Below, in pieces: positions 56,092-64,000 of a stretch of DNA of 64,000 bases. Made by a program: the position numbers and the translations under genes. Within the stretch, counting starts at the first letter, position 1. The number at the start of each line of letters is the position of its first letter. The notes beneath the pieces are model-generated. The model was not told where the DNA came from and searched no databases. It worked only from the letters and a program-made list of their open reading frames with translations. Source of the stretch: Mytilus edulis (taxonomy: Eukaryota; Mollusca; Bivalvia; Mytilida; Mytilidae); NCBI RefSeq assembly GCF_963676685.1, contig NC_092346.1, forward strand, positions 93,857,917 to 93,921,916, in the 5' to 3' direction.

Positions 56092-56692
56092 GTCGTGAGG
56101 AGTTCGTCAAACCAAATGGCATCCAGTTAAACTTATTTGAAACCTAATGGTTCTAGTATAAAGGAAGTTCTTTCCTTGAAATCTTCCAGGAATTCTACTT
56201 GGTTATACCCAGACTTCATTTCTGGGAATAACCAAGAAATGTTTTTCTGCACCAAAAGACTATTTCGACGATAAATGACTCTTCAGCGGTGCTCGAGGCT
56301 AACATATTTTTAAATCTAAAGCATGTTGTAAAAGCAGGCGCCTTTTGTTAACCAAAAAACGACAAAGGAATCAGAGCTTTGCATAATCAACATACTAGTA
56401 CATGGTCTCGATTTCGTCTGTTGATTAAAACATAGCCAAGGAAGGAAGTTCATGTGATTCCAATGTATTAAAGCTGAAGAAAATGTATGATGATGTATAA
56501 TTGTATATTCCTGTTTGAATTATCTCTCTTCATACAAGTCAGTATGGTGTTTCTCCATACTCGACATGAAGTCTGGGTATAACCAAGTAGAATTCCTGGA
56601 AGATTACAAGGAAAGAACTGCCTTTATACTAGAACCAATGATTTCAATGTGTTTAACTGGATACCATTTAGTTTGACATATTCCTCAAGACA
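56092..56692. mobile_element. 600-bp element with ~130-bp inverted repeats
   Basis: 56092-56225 and 56560-56692 are inverted copies (for example CTACTTGGTTATACCCAGAC against GTCTGGGTATAACCAAGTAG). The ~330-bp centre contains a hammerhead-like motif (56249-56292). No ORF. It is a MITE-like structure of unknown family. Confidence 0.78.
56249..56292 (-). ncRNA. Degenerate hammerhead-like motif
   Basis: On the minus strand CTGAAGA (56286-56280) and GAAA (56266-56263) are correctly spaced, and GCACC/GGTGC can close stem I, but stem II does not pair well and stem I is offset from the cleavage position. A decayed relative of the hammerheads elsewhere in the window. Confidence 0.45.
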
Positions 56693-57550
56693 TAGCAACG
56701 ACTGATTGCTGATTTCTTGTCTGAGTACAACTTAAAGTTTTTCTAAAAGTATATTTGTTTACGACAAATGTTACTCTACCATAGCGAGTAGACCAAATGG
56801 TTAAAATGTGATAACTAGTTCCAATTGACCGCTTTTTGTGATTTAAACATAAAGTCTGTAGGCACTTACTCTTACACCACCGGTTTCTGGAATAATGGAC
56901 AAAAAAGGGTCATCATTGGTAATCTCGCTGATTCTGGAGGGGAGCAACTACTTCTTTTTTTCAATTTAAACGAGTTTCATTCGTCCTGTTGTCTGTTTTT
57001 TATGTACATCTTATATAAGTAATAAATGGGATGGAACATGTATCTATAGTTTTTGAGCTGTTATGTTTAAACCTAAAAATATAAACTGTTAATTCTTGTC
57101 AAATTTCGAGTGTTTTAATACTTAAATTTTTGTATATAGATTACTAACTTAATGTTCGGCCAGGATTTGGAATGAGATTTAGGATACCTCTAAAAGTTTC
57201 AGGTATAAAACGAGACCTAGAATTTATAGTTCCTAGGCTGTAATTGGGCTGAACCACAAAATATCAACTTTCCAATATTTTGATCTTTTATTTTGTTCAT
57301 TCTTGTCTTCAATTTTCAATTAGATTTGAATTAGTTCTTTACAGTATTCGCGCCAAATCGCCGAAGCTATTAGTTTCTTTTGAAATTCACGCTACCTTTA
57401 TTATAACTCTTACCACAGTCTGAGAGCAGACAACTTGTATGCACATCAAAAAAGCTATACGTTCATCGATAAGTAGATACACCTAGATTTCATACTCAAC
57501 AATGAAAGGGGGAAATGGCTTAAAACGAGATGGAACCTAATAGATCAACC
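56693..57550. other. Intergenic, nothing recognised
   Basis: The 65-codon frame at 56825-57022 has no domain or splice context. Confidence 0.35.
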
Positions 57551-58148
57551 ATACAAAGCTGTCCTTCGTGTCCTATTGTATCATCTGAAAACAAAAAAAC
57601 AAAACCATGGCCGTACAAAAAACAACTGTGGGAGCTGAAGGAAACTGTGAGGAGAGCAGACAAAACTGTCATATGCAATACGTAGTTGAATGCTAAACGT
57701 TCATCTAATCACAGCAAAAACTATTGCGAACTACAAAATAGCAAAGACAAATGATTATGTACAAGTTGTGCAGTTTCATGTGGTATATGAACATTAAACA
57801 TCTTGCTTCAGACCCATCCATTACACAACACCTGTGTCATAGTCAGTGAGGCAGAATACAAAGTTATCCAGGCTACAAATTACATCTGGAGATGCCCATC
57901 TTGTTACGACACAAACCTTTCAACTTCCTTCGTTAGTGTAGCATGAAATATAGGAACAAGAACCCAATATAATGTACTATTCGACAACTATAATTTATTA
58001 AGCCAAGAACAAAGCATCACTTTCATGTACCACTTAAAACTGGAACTACAAGGACACTTGTCGGTAGAAGACATAAACATAGTAGTCATAAGAGAAATCA
58101 GAATTGACAGCAGTATCAAATTAGATCCAATACTTTACTAGTATATGA
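57551..58148 (+). pseudogene. Decayed PHD-finger-like ORF (LINE ORF1-like)
   Basis: VSEAEYKVIQATNYIWRCPS followed by CYDTN (57840-57905) fits the last helix and final W-x-CPxC of a PHD finger, and an earlier CTSC is in another frame. PHD-type fingers occur in first ORFs of some bivalve LINEs. Stops and shifts are frequent. The LINE endonuclease at 62741 (+) may belong to the same element, separated by later insertions, but this is inference. Confidence 0.35.
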
Positions 58149-58794
58149 TATATATGTTACAGTAAATAGGTGAAATTAGGAATTACATGTAATTACTAAA
58201 ATTTAGGAATTACATGTAATCCCTGATGTACTTAGTAAATACAAGTAATTTCTGAAACGACCAGTTATTACCAGTAATTACTAATTTTAAAATGAATTTT
58301 TACACCTATTTACTAACTGTTAAAACAATGTTGTAATATGGTAAGCTGATCAAAAGTTATTGTAATTCTAGCTATAGAGGATCAGTGAGTACTCTTAAAA
58401 GTGATCAGCCTAAAATGTACCTTTTTTTTTGTTATAAGAGCATTAGCTACGAGATATAAAATAAATTATTTATGATTTTTTTGTTTGTTAAATCATTAAT
58501 TAAAATTATATTGTGAAATTATAATTCACTTTTAGCAGTCAATCTGGTTCTATTTTACTAAAATAAGCAGAAAAACATGGTTGATGATTTTTGCACTTGC
58601 AAGTGAATAATTGGACCTCATTGAATAAGTATTCATGTGATCTTCAATTCCAATCCTAGCTGGAGATTCAGTGTGTATTCAGATTTAAAATTGTAAGGGT
58701 TTCGCAGAACCAAGTATCTCGCTGACTTTAGCTGTTAGTCATAGGCTCAACAAAAATGGGGAAAATATCAAATGTTTTGACTAGTGCTGTAAGA

Positions 58795-59245
58795 AGCTTC
58801 AATCCAAATTTGGTTAAAATCCAGGATGGTTTATGAAATCTAATATATGTTTAAAAAAAAACTTTAACCGCAGAGTGTATGTAATGTTAACTGGGAAAAA
58901 ACAAGTTCATTTATAAGGAATATACGAAAAGGGATTTTTTTTTTTTACAAACTTTACTTCTGGATATTATCTTATTATCATAAACAAGCTTCCGTCCAAG
59001 TTTGGTAGAAATACAGGTTATTCTGAGAAAGTTATCAAAATTTTAAAAACTTTAACCACAATGTGAATGTAATGTTAACCATTTATAAGTAAAATACGGA
59101 AAAACTGTATTTTATTTTCACAAAATTTACTTCTTGAAAATTATCTCATAATTAAAGTCAAGCTTCTGTTCACGATTGGTAGAAATCCAGGATAATTTAA
59201 GAAAGTTATCAAGATTTAAAGACCTTTAACCACATAGTGAATACT
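58795..59245. repeat. ~175-190 bp tandem repeat, 2.5 units
   Basis: Units start at AAGCTTC (58795, 58986, 59161) and share TTTGGTAGAAAT.CAGG and CTTTAACCACA.TGTGAATGT. They are diverged from one another. Located inside the TIR element. Confidence 0.8.
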
Positions 59246-59499
59246 TGTGGATGATGTTGACGACAAAATGGTTTGCTCTGTCTGGCTTTTGCGACAAAGG
59301 TCGCAGGCTCGACAAAAAGAAACATAATCATAACTAGATTTGCAATTGGAAGCAATAGCGGATGTCACCCTTCCCCCAATTGCCACTAAGTGGTAGTCAT
59401 TTCAACAATTTTAAACAGTGATTTTACATATATGCATGGCAATTCATATTTCTACAAATTTTCAGAACATTTGAAGCATTTTGAAAATTTTGATTTTTT

Positions 59500-59810
59500 T
59501 TATGTTTTCATGGCAACGGCAGCCATTTTGGAAATTCCAACGCCAAATTCTGCTTCAATACATGACAGTCAACATTATTTTGCTGCTGTATCCATGGTAA
59601 TTAATATTGTAGTTCCAATGATTGTCAAAATCATTCAAAACCTGTATATAGTTGAAAACTATTTTGTATGAAAATTAGATGATTCAAAATTAAGGCATAC
59701 CAAAATTATTCACCAAACCCTGACGTTTTTGGAGTATTTTGACCTGTTTTGCATTGTTTCCATGGTAACGGCAGACATTTTGGAAATTCCAACGCCAAAT
59801 TCCATATCTA
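59500..59810. repeat. Two copies of a CCATGG-AACGGCAG-CATTTTGG block, 249 bp apart
   Basis: TTTTGGAAATTCCAACGCCA preceded by CATGGCAACGGCAGCC or CATGGTAACGGCAGAC occurs at about 59508-59556 and 59758-59805. The 93-codon frame at 59390-59671 runs through the first copy and has no domain. Confidence 0.7.
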
Positions 59811-59887
59811 CTAATGTTGCTCATCGTTTCTGTGAAGTTTCAAAAAATTCACTAAAGGTGTGCCTTATATTCATTAATCTTTAATTA

Positions 59888-60213
59888 ATAGTTAATAAAA
59901 GTACCAGGATTATAATTAAGTACGCCAGACGCGCGTTTCGTCTACATAAGACTCATCAGTGACGCTCATATCAAAATATTTATAAAGCCAAACAAGTACA
60001 AAGTTGAAGAGCATTGAGGATCCAAAATTTCAAAAAGTTGTGCCAAATACGGCTAAGGTTATCTATGCCTGGGATAAGAAAATCCTTAGTTTTACGAAAA
60101 ATTCCAAGTTTAAATTTGTAAACAGGAAATTTATAAAAATGACCACATTATTGATATTCATGTCAACACCGAAGTGTTGACTACTGGGATGGTGATACCC
60201 TCGGGGACGAAAC
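59888..60213 (-). repeat. Hammerhead repeat B, long copy
   Basis: From GTTAATAAAAGTACCAGGAT to GATGGTGATACCCTCGGGG, colinear with 47923-48232 over its whole length. Nested in the 2.3-kb TIR element. Confidence 0.85.
59922..59965 (-). ncRNA. Hammerhead ribozyme motif
   Basis: Minus strand: GCGTCA, CTGATGA, GTCT-TATGT-AGAC, GAAA, ACGC/GCGT, cleavage after GTC, TGGCGT. Every core base and stem is intact; the best-preserved B copy. Confidence 0.85.
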
Positions 60214-60463
60214 TATGTCAACCTCAAATACCTACCCTTTTACTTTCTTATTTTGTATCTTGGATTATATCTTTAATTTACAAAAATATCAAGTTAGTAA
60301 ATAGCTGTAAAAATGACAAAGAAAATCAGTGAATACCAGTAATCATTGAAACAACTAGTAAATACATGTAATTACTAAATTGGCTAGTAATTACAGGTAT
60401 TTACTGAAATGTTTAGTAATTACGTGTAATTCCTAATTTCACCTATTTACTGTAACATATATA

Positions 60464-61735
60464 CAACAAAGATATCACTCCAAATGGTGGATTTTAGTAA
60501 TATGCTGCTGTTCAACCTTTCAGCACCAATGAAAAAGCTTAAAACATAGATCAGAATCAACCTGGAGCAAAATCACAATTAACAGAAACCTTACACATGT
60601 CATGTACAGGCCGCCAGATGAACTTACTGATTACATACATTTACTGAAAGACCAATCAGGGCAGATAAAAGAACAGGTCACACAAAGCTTTTGCCAATAG
60701 CTTAGGGACTTTCCGTTTAGAATTTTCCTCGGAGTTCGGTATTTTTGTTATTATACTTTTTAATTGTCATACTCAAATACATCTTCTTGGGGAATTCAAC
60801 TAACGTAAAAATCAACTGAAGACCAAAATTAGCAAAGCTACCAACTCCAGTATAGCTGATAGCAAGGGTCAGACATTAATAGATATATTGAACGATGCAT
60901 TTGCTGAATGACTAGTACACATCCAAAAAAGAGAGAAAAACACTTTAACTTCTAATAACAACTTTGCCAGGCCAATCTAACCTGGTGGATCTATCATATT
61001 ATACTCACCAGGTCAATTCTAATATGTACAGTTCCGAGAAAAACTAGACCAATAATATTTAGCCCCAGTACTCCAAGGGAGAATACAACTAGATGACAGA
61101 AGACAAAAAAACTGTTCTACAGATTGTAATTTCAATAGCCACCCAAATAATCGATCACTGCATGGTGGACGATTAAAAATTAATAAAAATAATCATTTAA
61201 AAAATAAACTGACAGGAATGTACCAATTAAAACATAGGGAGGAATACCGTTATTTCTTTGATTAACATCATCATAAAACGACAAAAAAAAAACAAGGAAC
61301 AGAACTCATACACAAATTATATTATACAAAATATATATATAATTACAAAAATCCGAGAAGTCCGTGGCTCAAGACAAAATGACAAAGCATAAAAAACACC
61401 ACAAATAAAGAGGTGAAATCAAATTATAATATGTTTGTTAACAAACTGAGAAGAGATTCCAGACAAGATGCTCAACCAATATTGAAATAGATATATAGCC
61501 AGAAAGCAGACAGACAAGCGAGTCCACCATTTCAAACCAAAAATGATATCATTTCCGGAACCAGCAGCGAGTAAGTCGAAGCTTTAAATCAACAATTACC
61601 AAACGTTAAATACAGAGACACTGTTTGACTCTCTTTCTTAAAGCAGACCATCAGCTATCAAAATAAAAACCTCGATGTAACTAGAAAATACTTAGAAAAG
61701 TTGGCAAAGAACATAAATATAAGAGGAGCGAAAGA
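60464..61735. other. Degenerate sequence, possible LINE ORF1 continuation
   Basis: Includes an M2 fragment on the minus strand (60700-60770, TAGGGACTTTCCGTTTAGAA). Around 61570-61735 a broken frame reads NQQLPNVKYRDT then NKNLDVTRKYLEKLAKNINI, which looks protein-like. I cannot name a domain. Confidence 0.3.
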
Positions 61736-61950
61736 AACCAAAGGAACATCCAAAATCATAAATCGAAAGCAAACTGACAACGTCATGGCTAAACAAGAAA
61801 AAGAAAAACAGACAATAAATGTACTTGGTGTGAGCCAAGGCTCTGTATTGAAGGCCGTACGTTGACCTATAAAGGTTTACTTACATAAATTGTGACTTGG
61901 ATGGAGATGTATCTCATTGGCTCTTATACCACATCTTCTTATAACCAATA
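61736..61950 (-). repeat. RT 3'-tail fragment joined to a 225-bp-family fragment
   Basis: 61740-61830 (ATAAATCGAAAGCAAACTGA) is the reverse complement of the RT family 3' UTR. 61835-61950 (GTATTGAAGGCCGTACGTTG to TCTCATTGGCTCTTATACCA) is a minus-strand copy of the 225-bp family. Confidence 0.68.
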
Positions 61951-62180
61951 AACAGACAATCAATAGCACACAAAACAAAGCATAATAAATAAATTTTGTG
62001 TTTTTACTGTCTTCTGATTGGTTAAAATTATTAGTTTTATTTTCAATGTTGTCAATTTTGATGGCGATACGCCCACTTTGACGTTGTGTATTCATACGCC
62101 AACATTTGTGTATGTTGTTATTGTTAATATAAATAATATAAAAAGTTCTTTGAGCCTTAGTTTTGATAGAAATTCATTTA

Positions 62181-62340
62181 TAATGAATGGTAATAATTTA
62201 TTTTGATTTTATTGAACCAAAAAACTAATTTTTGACTCTTCACATTTTACATAATCCGCTTCCCGGATTATTTAATGTGAAGAGTCAAAAATTAGTTTTA
62301 TGGTTCAATAAATTCAAAATAACTAATAGCCATTCATTAA
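62181..62340. repeat. ~75-bp near-perfect hairpin
   Basis: 62181-62256 and 62264-62340 are inverted copies with only a few mismatches (AATTTTTGACTCTTCACATT against AATGTGAAGAGTCAAAAATT) around a very short loop. GTGAAGAGTCA recurs at 62729-62739, directly before the LINE ATG. Origin unknown; foldback MITE or LINE 5' structure. Confidence 0.85.
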
Positions 62341-62740
62341 GTAAACTAAAGGACAACCAAAGCAATAGGCAATCTCGTGTATTAACATGTTTAAATCAAA
62401 ATTATTATCAGAAGAATCATACATCTTTACTTTTGTCTACTGTTAAAGCTGTCAAAATAATTCAAGACCCACTTAACATAAAATTGTCCATATTTTGGGT
62501 TGGGGCTGGTTAAGTTCTCTTTTTTTAATTTGTTGATTTAATTTGTCCCAAAAGTAGTACACCACACTGTAAAATATTATTGAGAAAGCGCAAGAGGATT
62601 TTTTTTCTCAATTGTCATTTATCTTCTGTTTAGAAACACTCGGATGAGACTTATCCATATAAGGATAGATAACTCTTATATATTTTGTTTACACTGTCAG
62701 AATGTGAGTGAAAATATCATCGTGTTTACTGTGAAGAGTC

Positions 62741-63403
62741 ATGCTTCCTGATGGAAATGAGAGGGTGATAGCTATTCTGATTTCATCAGACGTTGACGTA
62801 TGTCTGATAAACGTCTATATGCCAACTATGGACAAAGACTCGTCTTACGAATATGGAGAATGTCTCGACCTCATTCACAACATAGCAACAAAATATCTGA
62901 ATACTCACGCTATTATACTTTGCGGGGATCTGAATGGGACAATTCTACAAACCAGAAATAATAAGCATGATCAATTATTAAAGGAATTCATTCTAGAACT
63001 TAACCTTACTGCTGATAAAGATAAATCTGACAGACAAACGTTCTTTCACCATTCAGGACAATCAAGTTCCCAAATAGATTATATCTTCTCATCTAAAGAA
63101 AATCTGTTTAAAAAGTATACAATATGGAATAATTCATCTTCAAATGTTTCTGATCCTATGCCAGTATCAGTAATGACTAACATTACCATACCAACGGGTG
63201 TAACCAAAGCCAATAAAGAAATTCAAACAGTTCATAAACTTCAATGGGACCAGACCGATCTCCCTCAATATATAGAATCTGTTCAGACTGAAATCTCAAA
63301 GCTGCAATTGACTCAAAACCAATCCAACAGTATCCAAAATATCACAAAAGCCTTATACTTACAGCCTCAAACAAAGCAGTACCAACCAAACCCATCAAAC
63401 TGA
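62741..63403 (+). pseudogene. LINE AP endonuclease, truncated, catalytic His changed
   Basis: Reads INVYMPTM, ILCGDLNGTI (the GDxN motif), SQIDYIFSS and then NVSDPMPVSV, where the family has SDH: the catalytic His is Pro. The N-terminal part with the first Asn and Glu motifs is missing because stops lie upstream. A frameshift near 63350 follows, and the protein continues in another frame. It is a 5'-truncated, inactive LINE ORF2. Confidence 0.8.
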
Positions 63404-63800
63404 AAGGTCCAAAAATGGAAAGCTTCACCTAGAGTCAAAAAACATCTAAAAAACTGCAAACAACTATACTCAAAATGGAAATCCGATCGAAGGCAAACAA
63501 ACAGACCATCCATTCAGGAAACAACTAAAAGCAGAAAAGAAAAATCTCCGCAGTCAGCAAAGAAAGGAACATGCTGAAGATAGATTGAATTTATATCAAC
63601 AAATTATGGATAATCCATCCACAGACTTATTCTACAAATTATTAAACCGGAATAGATCTAAACCTAGAACAAATTCAACTGGTATAGATATAGAGGGTGA
63701 ATTAGAATTTAATCCTGTTATACAGAGAAAGGCATTCGCAAAGTACTATGAAGATCTTAGTATCCCAAAAGAATCATTTAATATGCACTGTCCCACTTTT
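63404..63800 (+). pseudogene. LINE ORF2 linker between EN and RT
   Basis: 63540-63780 reads LNLYQQIMDNPSTDLFYKLL, NRNRSKPR, then KAFAKYYEDLSIPKESFN, the EN-RT linker seen in many non-LTR elements. The RT domain does not follow; unrelated AT-rich sequence begins at about 63785, so the copy is internally truncated or split by an insertion. Confidence 0.6.
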
Positions 63801-63957
63801 ACTACTTTTATTCTATGAATGTTGAATACTGAAATGTATATGTTGCAGATCTTATTTCATACTTTTAATCAAGACTATAGGATTTTTTTAAGGAAACTAT
63901 GTATGCACAAATTATATATGTGGCTAGATGTCGATAACCTTTTTGTCCTTGCCTTTC

Positions 63958-64000
63958 TCAGGGGCGGATTTAGGCGGGGGCGTGGCGGGCGTGCGCCCCC
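63958..64000 (+). mobile_element. GC-rich terminus of a DNA-transposon-like repeat (cut by window end)
   Basis: CAGGGGCGGATTTAGGCGGG and what follows resembles CAGxGGCGGAT-type ends of DNA transposons widespread in animals. The other end and any target duplication lie outside the window. Confidence 0.4.

Larger units (their letters stand above)
58149..60463. mobile_element. 2.3-kb TIR element with palindromic subterminal repeats
   Basis: The ends are inverted copies: TATATATGTTACAGTAAATA followed by GGTGAAATTAGGAATTACA at 58149, and its reverse complement ending at 60463. Within each ~170-bp end, AGTAATTACATGTAATTACT-like palindromes recur several times at ~26-30 bp spacing. The interior contains tandem and dispersed repeats and hammerhead repeat B but no transposase. 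The target duplication is not certain. Confidence 0.75.

Overview
This window reads as AT-rich nuclear DNA from a bivalve mollusc, most likely a marine mussel (Mytilus or a close relative). The evidence is the AT bias, coding sequence split by GT-AG introns, and a density of repeat families that I recognise from mussel genomes: short elements carrying hammerhead ribozymes, a 225-bp element around a TGATTGCCAATGAGAC core, and Penelope-like reverse transcriptases. There is no bacterial-style gene packing, rRNA, intact tRNA or CRISPR array. The species call rests on recalled repeat families and is inference.

Layout. 1-8390 is a degenerate ~20-21 bp tandem array (TATCACCAC-ACTTTATATATC type) with palindromes and a large inverted duplication. 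One arm of that duplication is split by a 5'-truncated Penelope-like element (RT, GIY-YIG, 3' hammerhead ribozyme); the other arm preserves the empty site. 8868-9320 is a GC-rich foldback element. 9928-16671 (minus) is a decayed two-ORF L1/Tx1-type LINE with extra ORFs between its gag-like and EN-RT genes. 17-41 kb is a mosaic of dead elements: a Penelope-like RT (19080-20835 minus, with a 225-bp insertion flanked by GTAAA), a 2.27-kb TIR element inserted at TA in an older repeat, a Ty3/Gypsy integrase remnant with a young tandem duplication, and a ~1.2-kb direct duplication (17.0 and 33.4 kb).

The host genes are two tandem paralogues on the + strand, 42629-44878 and 50698-55022. Each has three coding exons, the same intron phases (0 and 1) and an 88-nt exon 2. 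They encode type II membrane proteins with a conserved Cys-rich stalk and a C-terminal domain resembling the TNF homology domain. Each has a TATA box, and the second has a kB-type site upstream of it. A fragment at 41605-41810 resembles the exon 1/intron 1 junction of gene 1 and looks like the remains of a third copy. The introns hold a perfect 150-bp tandem duplication (gene 1) and a TIR-bounded element plus a broken hammerhead repeat (gene 2).

55-64 kb is again repeat-dominated: a 600-bp inverted-repeat element with a hammerhead-like loop, a 2.3-kb element with long palindromic-repeat TIRs filled with other repeats, a decayed PHD-finger-like ORF, a perfect-looking ~75-bp hairpin, and a 5'-truncated LINE endonuclease whose catalytic His is replaced by Pro.

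The most interesting theme is the ribozymes. One Penelope element carries a well-folded hammerhead (7685-7744), and at least five short dispersed repeats carry intact-looking hammerheads on the minus strand, with several decayed copies beside them.
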